Assembly: GCA_033060915.1 (NCBI GenBank)
Contig: CM065380.1
Span: 42,875,001-42,939,000, forward strand
Direction: 5' to 3'
Source: Euryodendron excelsum
Taxonomy: Eukaryota; Streptophyta; Magnoliopsida; Ericales; Pentaphylacaceae
Length of the DNA: 64,000 bases
Below the pieces are notes generated by a model. It was given only the letters and a program-made list of their open reading frames with translations, had not been told where the DNA came from and searched no databases. The translations under genes were made by a program, and so were the position numbers. Shown here piece by piece: positions 31,716 to 43,861 of the stretch. How positions within the stretch are numbered: position 1 is the first letter of the stretch; every line of letters begins with the position of its first letter.

Positions 31716-34630
31716 ACTTTTTTGGAAAAAAGAGAAAAGAAAAAATACGACGGGGTAGGCTGAACTGTAATTATGTACTAAATAAAGACACCGACCTTTA
31801 GTCTCATTGATCAAGTCATATTCAGTAAGTCCCCTTGTTGTTTTTGTTTTTGACTCAGCAAAAAAAAAAAAAAAAAAGTCCCCTTGTTGTTTTGTTGGCT
31901 AAAAAGTGCAAGCAAGAAAAAAAATAAAAAAGATTTGCTAATGTGGAGAGTACAAAGTTCACAAAAAATTATTACTGTTCCACCAAAAGAAAAAGAAAAA
32001 GAAAAAGAAAACGAAATTAAATAAAAGATATTATCTTCATAGAGAGTGTGACGAGTGCTTATAAATCAAGTCAGTAATCAATATCCAAGCTAGTGCAACT
32101 TGAGTTGAGTTGGGTCGGGCACTAACTAGCTATCACCATGAACTCTTAGAAAAACAAATCTAGGCTAACATGGTGCAGATACTCCAATTTTCACTTTGGA
32201 TTTTTGGTATCAAATCTAATTAGAATGAATTGAAAGGCATTCTTAAACTACTGATTTTTCGAACCATTTCTTTTTCTATTTCTTTTCGTGGTCTAAATGT
32301 ATCATAAATAAACCATTCTATTTCTTCCAAACCAAAATGGCATAAATGTTCTAGTAAGTTGCTCATTCAATCATTTAATTTTGAAAGAAACTTAATCCAC
32401 AAAATTTTAGGATAATTTTTAGTAGCCAAATATGACATTTTTTTTATAGAGTAATGCTATACAGCTTGAAAATTCATACAGAATTAAATATCACCTGATT
32501 GATGTAGTTAAATGAGAGCCATTTACTTAAAAACAGAACCCATTATAATGGCTCTCAATTATAAAAATGTCACCACCACATTATTTTGGTAAGTTTTTTT
32601 GCACAAAATTATGGAAGAATAGTATTTTTCTTTGTTTATGTAGTTTTTTGGTAAACACTATTATGTGTCCTTGAGACATAGATTAAATATACATAAATAG
32701 GAATTATACAATATTAAAAATTATGAAAAATTATGGGCCCACATTTTATCCAGCTAGATAATGTATATTTAAAATGTGCTCTTAGCAAAACTCTAATTTT
32801 TTATTTATTTTTTGATATAATCGAATCCAACCCTGATTGTACAAATGGAGGATAACTAAGGCGGTGGAATTAAGAGGGTGATAATGGGTGATAAATAGTA
32901 CTATAATTTGATGGAAGATTACTCATATCATGATTAGTTAGAGTAGGATAAGAAATGGAATACATAATACCATTTTCATTGTATAATATTAATACAATAT
33001 AATATAGTATATACATAAAAATGTGAGGACTGGATAGAATAATCCTTTTATCCTTATCACTCTTTTCTGGATATAACATTCCACCCTCTTTGTGAAATGA
33101 CTCATCCTCTATTTTGAGAGATCACATCTCTTGTAAGATATATTTGTTCAATTTCTTTTTTATAAATATGAAATTAAGTGGGGCCCTAAAAAATATTTCC
33201 AATCTAATGCTCTTAATCCCCAAACAAACACTCTAGTAGTAGCTGGGGCTGCAAGCATGAGGGAACTTTACCCAAACCAAAGCCAATCTAACCAGCGGGC
33301 AGCGTTGGGCAACTTCCCAGTTCCCAAAGTTATAATGGGAGCGGGTTTAGCCGTCGTAGTGCTGTCACCATTCTTGTAGTCATAAGCATAGTTGTCAATT
33401 GTGTATTATCATATTTTTTTTTTTATCATTAAAGACAGTGCACACTGATATCACTGTATTATTTTGTAGTGTTTCGAATTTATTGCTATAAATTTTATAT
33501 TTTTATAAAAATATATATTTGTTTAAAAATTTGACACTACTCACATCAAATATTATTCAATGCTTATTTGTTTTAAATTGACATAAATGCATATTCCAAC
33601 TCAAATATATACATATTTAAAAATAATTGTTTAGTATATGTCCAACACCAATTTTAATAATATTTATCATCAAAATACAATGAAAATATATTATTTCAAA
33701 ACAAATTATAAAAAATCTGGCATTATCCGATATAGCTAGTAGAGAACTCACTCTTCTTGGTATCATTTTCTTTTTAGTACCATTTTCTTTTTAGCATAAA
33801 ACATTTGTCTGATATAGTATGATATTGATAAATGTGTTCACGAGTTCAGTTCATCATCCTCCTTTTCCAAAGCTTGGCATGTACCCAAAGAAAAGGGTTA
33901 TATTTGGGTGGCTTGGCCATTGCAACCTACTGAGCAAATCAGATTTGAATATTTATTTATATTTTTTTTTCGTTTTTTTACATAGGATAGTCAAAGTCCT
34001 AGGGAGGGGAGAGTTAGTTCAACCCTTGATCTTTTGGCACTATTACTACTGGACTAACTCTGCTCCTCAATTAAAATTTGAATATACGGCAAACTTAAAT
34101 GTACATTTTTCACCACGTGGAAATTGTGTTTCAGGCCTTACTACACCAATATCTAGTATAATTGATACCCACGTGGTTTCGGTTGGCTTTTTAGTATCTT
34201 GATTGTTGAGGTGTTGAGTTCTACACTCTCTCTAGTGGTAGAGATAGATTTTGTTGTAGTTTATTTGTAATTATTGGGCTTGTTGTGATTACTTTATTTA
34301 TTGGGTTTTTTTTCAAATAAATGAGTGTACAATGTAATGTATTTCTCTTAATGTAATTATCTTCTATCGATTGAGCCAAAAAAAAAAGAAGCCATAAATA
34401 CAACGAATATACAACAATTACAGGAACGGTAACGAAGCCAAATAGAAGTCCCTATGTTAAGGATATACAACTACATATACAAAATAATATGATTGATTGA
34501 AAAACTTTCATTTAAAGATAGAATTCTTATTATGATGGCTCTTTATACCAAAAATGCCATTACCACTTCATTATGTTAAGATTTTTCTGTCCAGTTTCCT
34601 TAATAGTTAAGCCTTTTTAGAAAGTGGTGT
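31716..34630. other. AT-rich intergenic region, no gene
   Basis: No supported coding sequence. It holds one MITE (32449-32630). A stretch at 34110-34390 ends in an A-run after AATAAATG-type signals and could be the 3' end of a retrocopy. A partial MITE-like segment lies near 34490-34600. The 33819-34202 reading frame has no recognisable domain. Confidence 0.5.
32449..32630. mobile_element. MITE, GAGTAATG family, second copy
   Basis: It starts GAGTAATGCTATACAG and ends AGTATTTTTC. The inner arms share AAAATTCATACAGAA-type sequence with the other copies. The flanking duplication is degenerate (T-rich: TTTTTTTAT against TTTGTTTAT). Confidence 0.65.
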
Positions 34631-34734
34631 GCGAGTTGGCTTCTCTGAATCTAAAAAATGGTTGGATGTGTTAGTATTTATATAAATTTGAAAAAAAAAG
34701 ATAATTATATTATTTATGCTATAAGAAAATGCTT

Positions 34735-34845
34735 TTATGGGCAATGCAATTAGCTCAGTGGTAGTGCTGACCCCACCTATAGATATGAGTTTGACTGAGT
34801 CTCCCCTCTCTGAGGACTTTGACACTTCAATGTATTAAAAGGAAT
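34735..34845 (+). mobile_element. tRNA-related SINE-like sequence, copy 1
   Basis: AATTAGCTCAGTGGTAG resembles a tRNA A box, and ATGAGTTTGACTGAG about 30 bp later resembles a B box. There is no cloverleaf continuation and no acceptor-stem match, so it is not a tRNA gene. It ends near TCAATGTATTAAAAGG. Confidence 0.55.
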
Positions 34846-35512
34846 TATAATTAATGTAAATATATTTTTAAAATTTTTTTGGATTTAATTTATTTTTATG
34901 GAATGATTTCCTAGTTTACTTGTATGATTGAACTCCCATATGCACCTCCATTGATCAGGTGTCTTTTATACAACCAACTAATGGATTCTCTCAAAAAGAA
35001 GAAAAGAAAATGCAAGCCAAGTACCCTACTAATGGGTTATTGGTTCTATTTTATACATGATCGTACGAGTTTAAGGTTTTTATTCCAAATATTCTTTTCT
35101 AATGATCTGAAAAATTGAGACAAACCGATCGAGGAAAATTTTCTTTTTGTTTCTGTGAATTATTTGAAAACAATTGAGTTTCTCATCAGGAAAATTTTGT
35201 ACATTTTAATTTTGATAGATTATGTAGTATATGTAGGAGCATTTGAGGATGTATACTTAGGAGATGGCTCCTAATTATTGCTTCATGGATAACGAGACAT
35301 CAATTTAAAACTAGTGGAAGTTTTTTTTTCCATAAAAGTTTAATATAGGAAATTTTTTTAATCAAATTTGAACTATCTTATATACAAATCCAAACTTTTC
35401 TTTTTATCTTTGTAATCAATTGAGTTTCTAATCTTAAAAAATGACTGGATGTGTTAGTATTTATATAAATTTGAAAAAAGGGTTATCATGCAATTTATAC
35501 TAAAAAGAATAA

Positions 35513-35640
35513 GATTATGGAGAGCGTAGTTAGCTTAGTGGTAGGGGTGAGTATGCTCACTCCATCTATAGGTCGTGAGTTTGACTAATTCTCTCCTACT
35601 TGAGGCTTTGACCCTTTAATGTACAGAAAAAAGAAAGAAA
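35513..35640 (+). mobile_element. tRNA-related SINE-like sequence, copy 2
   Basis: GGAGAGCGTAGTTAGCTTAG gives an A-box-like head and GTGAGTTTGACTAA a B-box-like part. The sequence ends TTTAATGTACAGAAAAAAG. It is the tandem-duplicate partner of copy 1, and a third head fragment lies at about 35850. Confidence 0.55.
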
Positions 35641-37341
35641 GAAAAGGATTATGATTAACATTAATAAAAAATTTGGATTCAATTTATTTTTGTGGAATAA
35701 TTTCCTAATTTACTTCTATGTTTGAACTCCCACATGCAACTCCATTGATCAAGTGTCTTGCATGCAATCTACCAATGGATTCTTTGAAAAAGAAGAAAAG
35801 AAAATGCTAGCCAAACTTATCATATTCTTCTCTAATCATTTGAAAAGTATTATGGAGAGCGCAGTTAGCTCAATAGATAAGTGGTTCTATTTATGCATGA
35901 GCGTAAAATTTTAAATCTGTTACGTCAAGTATTCTTCTCTAATCATTTGACAAAGTGAAATAAATCGAGGAAAATTTTCTTTTTGCTTTTGTGAATTAAT
36001 TCAAATAATGGAGCGTCTAATACTCTAGTCAAGAATAATTCAACCATTATAATTTTGATAGGTTATATGTTATATGTAGGAGCATTTGAGGATGAATACT
36101 TATGAGATGTTTCCTAAATATTGCTTCATGGACAACTGGACATAAAAGTATAATATAGAAAAAAATATTTTATCAAATTTTAACTATATTCTATACAAAT
36201 CCAAACTTATCATATTTTCTTTTTGACCTTTAAAGTTTTTGTGAAATAGATGAGATCTAATATTGCTTTTTTATTTATTTTTGGTCATTTCAAAATTTCT
36301 TATAATTTGTTTGTAACATAAAATTAGGCAGAAACAATTAAATGGGCAGACTGTTATGAGCAGAGCTTGCTTCAGAAGCTCATTATCGGTCTGAAAAATT
36401 CAAACCATCACAAATTAAAAGGTTAAAATCGATTTCTCTGATTGTGCCCAAAAAATGATTTCTTTTATTATTTTGTAGTTAATGTATTGTAGGGGTAACA
36501 TTGAACTGGTAGTCATCATTTAAATGAATTGATCATACTATTGACATCCGCATTTGAATAACCAACCAAAGTTAGGTTCATCTAATAAAGGACATCCAGT
36601 TCACGAGCGTCCACTAGGGGATTGGGGAGGGTATGCATGCAGAGAAGAAGTTTTCGTATTTGAAACCAATGACACTCAAGTTGTAATAAAGCAACTTTAC
36701 TACTGTACTAAGACTCGTCCTAAAACATTAGGCTCCTCTCTCATTGCTTAATTGAGAATATTAAAAATATCAAAATATCCTCGTTACAAAGTGAGAAAGG
36801 GAGTGTTTTTATGAAATCTCTAAGCAACATTTTATGTGGGATACCTTTTTCTTAAATCAAGTTTGGTGTGAGAAAGAAATGATAACTCCAGCAACTTCTT
36901 TGTTCTCAATGCTTACAAGTTTTCGAAAAAAATATTCCCTTCAATTGCCTTGGATGGTTTTATGGGTTTGATTCAAAATTCGAAGTATTTTCTCTTTTAC
37001 TTTTCACTAACAATTAAATATTGAATACAAAAATTTAAAATTATATTTTCAATTTGAGATCAAAATCCATGAATAAGCAAGTGCGCAAGCAGAGACAACA
37101 CTTTTGTCCTTTGATTAGTGTATTGCATTAACCAAAGAATAATTCACTTTTGTCTTTTGCTTGCACTTTGGTAGGTTGTGGTGCCGGGCTCGTATTTCTC
37201 GGGTCAGTAACTGTTGCTTTAATCGAACATTTCGTAGCAGGTGAAAATCTCTATGGTCATGCTCAAGAAAAATTACTACGCCCGTCGCCCCTCCCACTTT
37301 TTAATTCAGCAAAAATAGATTAGTGTATTGCATTAAAATTA

Positions 37342-37480
37342 AAGTTTAATTTTGATGCACTGTCAGTATAAATTGTTTTTTACACAAGCATACATCAAAA
37401 AGGCGACACGTGTCCTTCAGAATTTTAATGTATGTTTGTGTAAAAAATCTCTACACTAATAGTGCATTAAAATTAAACTT
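37342..37480. mobile_element. Mutator-type MITE with perfect target duplication
   Basis: The 139 bp element has ends AAGTTTAATTTTGATGCACT and, reverse complemented, AAGTTTAATTTTAATGCACT. It is flanked by a perfect 9 bp duplication TTAAAATTA (37333-37341 and 37481-37489). Confidence 0.9.
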
Positions 37481-37490
37481 TTAAAATTAT

Positions 37491-37666
37491 GAGTAATGTT
37501 ATACAAACAGAAAATTCATACAGAATTTATCACCAAAATAATATGGTTGGACAAGAACCATTGACTTTAGAACAAAAAAACCATTGCTCTTAATTATAAT
37601 AATGTCACTGCGACATCATTTTGGTGAGATTTTTTATATAAATTTTCTGAAAAAATAGTATTTTTC
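37491..37666. mobile_element. MITE, GAGTAATG family, third copy
   Basis: It starts GAGTAATGTTATACAAACAG and ends TAGTATTTTTC. Both arms share CAGAAAATT(C/T)ATA. The flanks TAAAATTAT and CAAAATTAA agree at seven of nine positions. It starts one base after the target duplication of the preceding MITE. Confidence 0.75.
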
Positions 37667-37914
37667 CAAAATTAACCGTGCATGATCATATATGATTATA
37701 GCCCAGTTGACATGTGGATTATTTCTTCAACTTTGACCATAAATTCTGATATAATTAGGACTGAATGAAAGCTATCATTTTCCATCTCAAGCTAACAATT
37801 TTCAGGTCCTAATTTTCTCCCCTCGGCTAGCTGATGGGTATATTCAGTTCGCCAATCAGTAAAACACCATGTAACTAGTTGCTTGCTAATCAATCAAAGA
37901 GCCTTATTACACCC

Positions 37915-38400
37915 TTATTAGAGAATTTCTAAAATGGTGGGGTATACTCTGGGTAAGTCCAAGGAACCTACAGATCCATATGGAATGGTGGTTTGACAGA
38001 AAAATGAGGAAATTCAAGAAACAAATATGGAATTCTCTATTCATAGCTGTTATTTGGAAAATCTGGCTCACAAAAAACAATCTCATATTCAACAAAATCA
38101 ATCCAAAATGGCTAAAAGTGGTGGATGACATCAAGCTTCTCACAGCTTTCTGAGTAAAGGCAGCAGTCCCCACAGCATCATTCTGCATGCAGGAGTTCAT
38201 ATTCTCAATTCAAAATGTAAGAGATCTAAACTTTAGTTAGGTGTCTTCTCCTTCCCAGTATCCTAATGTAGTGGTTAGCCTCTGGCTAGCTTCCTCCCCT
38301 CCCCCCTGAGTCCAGTTTGATGGGTTTCTATTTTGTCAGGCTATATTGGCTTGTACAATCTCGAATCCCTCACTTCACTTACAAGCACAGCGTTCGAGAG
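37915..38400 (+). mobile_element. truncated LINE, C-terminal end of the reverse-transcriptase ORF
   Basis: The plus-strand frame from about 37936 reads WWGILWVSPRNLQIHMEWW, then KKQIWNSLFIAVIWKIW and LTKNNLIFNKI. This is the Trp-rich pattern (IWxxxFxAVIWxIWLxxNxxIF) at the end of plant L1-type ORF2. A stop follows LLTAF. The preceding catalytic part is absent, as expected for a 5'-truncated LINE. Confidence 0.65.
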
Positions 38401-39335
38401 CTAGACAGCTAACTCCATGAGAGTTTGCACTAGTGTTAGTGCAGAAATCTGTAAAAGGAAGAAGATGAATAATCACGTTCAAGGCACGATTAATATCACT
38501 TTTCTTAAGACGATATTCGCCCCAACCAATTCTCAAAATTTGGTGTGCACCAGGTTAATGGCGAATCGCCTCTAGAATACAATGGAGCCCAAAAAATCTG
38601 TAATTTTGACTATGTATTTTGCACACACGAAATTAGACCCGAATACCCTATGATTATCAAGTCTGCCAAGAATCTGAATGTCTATTTCTACAGAAACAGA
38701 CTTCAGAGATGATGAACAATAAAAACTAAAAAAAATCAAGAATTATAATGCCTTTTAATATAGAGAGAAGTTGCAGGAAAAATATGTATATCTTGTCTGC
38801 GAATCTGCCATGTTTTTATAGACATTTTGACGTCTTTTTGGACCAGACATGACTTTTAAAATTTAAATAATAACTGATTTCTAACAGTCACTTGCAGGTT
38901 TAAACACAGCCGTCGGATCGTCCATTTTCTAATCTAACGGTATAGATCGTATATATTCATTATTTGATCAGATCATTCATCACACCTTTATGATCAGGTG
39001 TGATTCTCACCATACGATCATTTTTGCTTATGTATTAGTCATACGATCGTTGATTATCATGATTGACAAAAATCAATAGTTTTGATCACATGTCACACGC
39101 CACACGCGCATATGCCAAGTGCGCCACTAAAACACCATATTGCGCCACGCGACTCGCAAGCGAGACGTGCGTGTGGCTCACATGTGGCTTGACACACGCT
39201 TGCACTTGAGTGTTACACCTAATCATTGCTCTAAAGCAATACATAGAAAATTGTTGGTATTTATAAATGTCTTACTAAACTTCTCACTTTTCAATGTGAA
39301 ATTCATTTAATAAGGCAATAAAGACTTTCTTCAAA
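38390..39335 (-). mobile_element. probable solo LTR of a Copia-type element
   Basis: Read on the minus strand it has a TATA-like GTCTATAAAAACATGGC near 38825, a pyrimidine-rich leader, and then a stretch ending with an ACTAACACTAGTGCAAACTC region. No coding sequence lies on either side. I could not fix TG/CA ends or a target duplication, so the boundaries are approximate. Confidence 0.35.
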
Positions 39336-40437
39336 ACTAGTCAAAACTATTTTAAAAAATCCCAAAATTACTACATATATTATATATTTTGAAAATAATG
39401 AAGCATGAAAGGTTGAACCTGCCCAAGCTCAATGCAACCAGTGCATGGGTGACCTTCGACATAATATAGAAAAGAGACCAAAATGAAACCTAGCATAAAA
39501 TTAGGTAAGACAAGTAACTAAATTTTCAACATGCGTTGTACAGTTGCACACATACAGAAAGATTAGAACACATACACATATGCTAGAAAATCTTTATAGA
39601 CTCCAACAAAGACCAAACATCAGGAACTTCTGCCTCTCACTTTAAGCAAATTAACGCTTGTTTGCAGAAGAATAAACAACTCCGCTTCTATCTTCAAACT
39701 TAGTTGGCTATGATCATTATTCAAAAACTATCAAGGAGATATTCATCTAACAACCACCTTGTGCCTCTTTCTTGGCTGATCAATTATAGCATACCTTTAG
39801 CTAGCTTTCCTTGATGTAGAATGTGGTGAACGGCCACTAGTTTCAAGGTACGTTATTAGTATCAAATGCAAAATGCTTATATGTATGTATACATACATAT
39901 ATTTGTGTAATACCCGTAATTTTTTTTGACTGAATTACCCCTAACGGGACCGATTAAGATATGACTATAGGGCCACAAGTCAGAAACAACGCCTTTTTGA
40001 ACCCAACCCTGTCCATATGACGAAACTTGATTCCCCGAAAAAGGTTCGAAGCTCGTCATCCGACAATTCGCGCCAAAACGGCACCCCAACTTTAAGCGGA
40101 GCTTTCTCCCTCGTTTTTCGTCAGATTTCGACGAATTAGATGTCTAAAATTATTGCCTTTTCGAGCCTGACGCCTTGGTAATCTCAGAACACCATTCCGG
40201 AAAATGTCAGTTTGCCAAAAAGCCCCCGCAAGCCGCTGCACCTGGAAATTCACGCTCGAATCTCCCGTAACTTCAATTCGAGCTTTCTCGCTCACCCGGT
40301 GTCGGAATTGTACGAAATTGGAGCCTAAATTTATTAATTTTTCGAGAGCTTTCTACTTACAATATTGGGTTAGGCGTTCGACGAAAAATCAGAGCCTTGA
40401 ATTTAGTCGCTTCAAACTCATACGTTTTTACGAAACT

Positions 40438-40438
<1 letters not shown>

Positions 40439-40481
<43 letters not shown>
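40439..40481 (+). repeat. 43-base poly-C tract
   Basis: An uninterrupted run of C inside the solo LTR. It makes artefactual poly-Pro and poly-Gly frames on the two strands. Confidence 0.95.
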
Positions 40482-40483
<2 letters not shown>

Positions 40484-40659
40484 ATTGCATGGCCAGCCTT
40501 AGTTAATGCCATGTATAACACATATATAGGAGTATATATATAAGCATGCATGCATGCATGCACTACCTAGCAGAAATACCACCCATATATGCGTATATAC
40601 TTACCTATCAAAGCTGTCAACTATAAATAAGAATGTAACTTAGGATTTAACCTCTAAAA

Positions 40660-40742
40660 CGTACACACACACACACACACACACGTAGCACAAGGTCGTC
40701 AAATCCATGCTGCAACCGACCTTGGTAACCTATAGAAACTAA

Positions 40743-40784
<42 letters not shown>

Positions 40785-40960
40785 AAAGAGAGAGACGGGG
40801 AGAGAGTAGAAACCGAGAGAGAGAGAGAGAGGGAGAGTTCACTCCTGTTGGCCAAAACCCACAACACCTATATATGCATCCTCCCCTTCCCTCATTTAGG
40901 TGGTGCGAAAGAAGCCGAGAAGAAGCTGTAGAGAGAGAGAGAGAGAAAGAACCGAGAGAG
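40660..40960 (+). repeat. (AC)n and (AG)n microsatellites
   Basis: (AC)n at about 40663-40684, (AG)n at about 40750-40782, and further GAGAGA stretches to 40960, within the solo LTR leader. Confidence 0.9.
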
Positions 40961-43531
40961 AGAAGAAAGGAAAGGCAGGGAAGAATCGGGTTGAGGCTTT
41001 GGCATTCGAAAGCCAGGTGAGGAACCCATCATTACCACCCCATAAGCTCCCTAAACCCAGCAACCTTACCCCTGAAACTCCACCACAACAGTCGAGAATC
41101 TGGAGAGAGAAAGAGACCGAAAAAATGCATCACCCAACTCACTTCGGAAAACCCAGGAACCGAGGGCTGTCACAGGGGTTTGAGACTTCTTGGGGACTCC
41201 TTCTGGGTGTCTAGAGAGGTCCACGACCTCTGTGCGTACACCAAAGTCTCCTGCAAAGCCGAAACCGCCGGAAAAGGTTCAGAAAATCATAACTCCGACC
41301 ACCGGCAACCTTTGCCGACTGGATCACTTAGGGAAGAAGCGTCTCTGGGCAAGGAACAAAAGTCGTGAAGGAACCATGGCCGAATTATCACGGGAAGATG
41401 GCCAAAAACGCTGTTGCAGGTCAGTAACCCTAGGGTTCCGCCATGCAGCCGGCGTTTCGGGCCATTCCGGCTACCTCCGACCATCTCCGGCCAAGCTCCG
41501 ACCATGGATGTGTGACCCATGTCCTTGCCAATCTCTAGGTCACACATGCATGGCCAGGGGGTGCGGGGAATGGCCGGAAAATGAAGCGGAACCGTTGCTA
41601 GTCGCGCGGGAGGAAGAAGAAGGCCAAGCCTTCCACCCCCAAGCGCTACTGGTGGCGCGTGCCGGCGCATGTGAGGTCCGATGAGGCTGAAATTTTTATG
41701 GCAGCCATTTAATTACTTCAAGAGGCTCCCAAAAAAATTTCAGGTCAATCGGAGACTTATGTGAATTTTCATGGTTTATTTACGATTTAAAGGATAAAAA
41801 TTTACAGAAAATAAATTATAAGTAGAAAAATTCTGGAAAATTACTGGGATACTCCTAGATATTTAGGGAACCCAAAAATGGGAGAGTGGCCTTAATATCC
41901 CCTCAGAATGGAAGTTTTCAGAATCTAACTACTTTGAATCACTGGTAGTTTTGGTTCCTAACTTGGCGACTTATGTCGCCCCAAGGGAGAAGTTTGAACC
42001 TTCCACCTCATTTTAATTACGCCATCTCTGATTTAACTTACCCTCCCCACTTAACTACACCTAAACGAGATTTTTATATAGCTAACTATAGACTGAGCCC
42101 GAATGTTCTTCCTTCTCTTTTACAGAAAATACTGAACAATCTTGAATACCGAAAAGATACTAAGGGTAGGAATCTATACATTTCCTTAAGATTCATGCTT
42201 ACATCTCTTCTCTATTAAATGATTTGTATATTGTTATGTTTTATGTTCTCCTGTCAATTTATCTTTCTGTTCTAAATGTCTTTTATTCATTAACTGTAAA
42301 ACATAGCATTCTTGCTTGTATGACTACATCACCGAGGAGTTATAAGGATGGTACAACCAGAAAAGGAAAGACCCTGAGTTTTTATATCATGGGTGTACTT
42401 GACTGGTTTGATATTTGGGGCTATCATGGGTCAGTATCACTGGCTTGATATCGGGCTAGATGATCATGGATGGCCCCACTGAACTTGATGATGGAGGATG
42501 AATCTTGGGTGGACCCCATTGGCTTGAATTGGCCCTGGCAGGACATACCTGCAAGGATCCGGATATTGATGAAAAGAAAAAAAAAAAAAAGAGGAAAATT
42601 ACAAGGGTCATATATGCATGCCATGACATTCTTTTATTGCATTATCTTTTAACCTGCACCTTATAGAAATCTTAGATCTCCTATTGCGTTTTGCCTCTCA
42701 TTCCTATCTTATGGGACATTTTCAAGGATAGAGACACCCAACTGATTTCCAAGGAAATGAGCATATGAGATCAAATTCTCCTGTTATCTGATGTCTTTTA
42801 AACTCTTGAGTTGATTTATGCTGGACTGTAACATTATGAGACTTACACTAGTTTTATGTCCTTGATGTAATATTTATGGACCATCTATGCTATGTTCTTA
42901 TTTATGTTATTTTGTTAGAATCATAAACCCCACCGCCTACTTTCAAACCCAACCTTAGATCATCATCACTGTCGCAACTTAGTGAGAGCGGAGTCGGGTC
43001 GTGACAATATGCACCTATATATGGGATTTGTAACTTAAAAATGCAACCAAAGGTTGAGTCAAATGTTATGAAAAAGCAAGTATTCGTTGTTGAAGAACAA
43101 AAGAAATATTTTTCTAGAGGAAGGTAGATGTCTCTATGTACCCTTTGCCTTCTCTGTGAAACAGAAGAATAAACTATAGAACACAGCTTACTTGCTCCTC
43201 TCCCTCTGGACTAGAGAGAGGTTTGTTTTGTCAAGGTCTCGACTGCAAGACCCTCAATCAAGGGACAAAGCTTTGCAAGGGTTTGAGTTATATGGTTTCT
43301 TGCAAAACATGTACAAATTAACTCTCTCTTGGTGCCTGCAGGGAATGAGGATCCGTGCAGTCCAAATCCAAGTTTGTTCCTTTCAATATATAGTACGTGC
43401 ATAATGGAAGGCTTTTTAAATCGAGAATTCCAAATCCAAGTTTTGTTATCTCCAAAGCTAGAGAGGCAGCAGCAGTAAAACTATAAGGGAGCTTTGCAAA
43501 ACCGAACCCTAAGGCTAGAGAGTACTCCCGT

Positions 43532-43846
43532 TGGAAATTGTAATCCAAAATGTTTTGGATTATAATTATGTTGGGTGGGAAATTTATCTCTTATTAGGAT
43601 ATGAAGTGCCATCTAGGTGTTTGAGATATACATTTACTACAATTCTCTTATAGTCCTATATAAAGGACACTATGCAGTGATTGTAAGCAAGTGCAATAAA
43701 TATATACAGAAAATATATTTTATTGAAGATAGTATTATAAATAGATATCAAAGGAGTTCTGTGAGGCTTCCACAGCCGTAGACCTCCATAGCTCCTAGCC
43801 CCCACTGCCCAACTTCATGTTTTAAACCTCCGCTGCTCGCAATAAA
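43532..43846 (+). mobile_element. degraded LTR with Met-type primer-binding site
   Basis: It starts TGGAAATTGTAATCC and has a TATA box TATATAAAG at 43657, ending near GCTGCTCGCAA. Just after it, TAGTATTAGAGT matches 9 of 12 bases of the usual Copia primer site TGGTATCAGAGC. A basic reading frame (43887-44093) lies where gag would start, but I see no zinc knuckle or gag motif. Confidence 0.5.
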
Positions 43847-43861
43847 TTAGTATTAGAGTCG

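Larger units (their letters stand above)
34635..36240 (+). repeat. about 785 bp tandem duplication
   Basis: 34640-35420 and 35425-36240 share in order: GGATGTGTTAGTATTTATAT, a SINE-like tRNA-related head, TTGAACTCCCA(T/C)ATGCA, ATGGATTCT(C/T)T(C/G)AAAAAGAAG, then GTAGGAGCATTTGAGGATG. The second copy has a further insert around 35845-35935 that again contains GGAGAGCGCAGTTAGCTCAA. Confidence 0.75.
39906..43006 (+). mobile_element. 3.1 kb solo LTR, Gypsy Tekay/Del-like
   Basis: It begins TGTAATACCCG and ends GGGTCGTGACA, the end pattern of long Tekay/Del-type chromovirus LTRs. The flanks ATTTG and ATATG differ at one of five positions, a probable 5 bp target duplication. There is a TATA-like CCTATATATGCA near 40869 and a GA-rich leader after it. 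No internal region or second LTR follows. Plus-strand frames inside (for example 41190-41684) have no known domain. Confidence 0.6.

Noticed and set aside
34741..34800. tRNA gene (TAGCTCAGTGGTAG)
   Set aside because: The arms do not pair into a tRNA and the sequence continues into a SINE-like body duplicated at 35521.
40204..40563. Poly-Pro and poly-Gly proteins on the two strands
   Set aside because: They come from the 43-base C-run within an LTR and have no other coding support.
41190..41684. 164-residue plus-strand gene inside the solo LTR
   Set aside because: No domain, biased composition from G+C-rich LTR sequence, and overlapping open frames on both strands.
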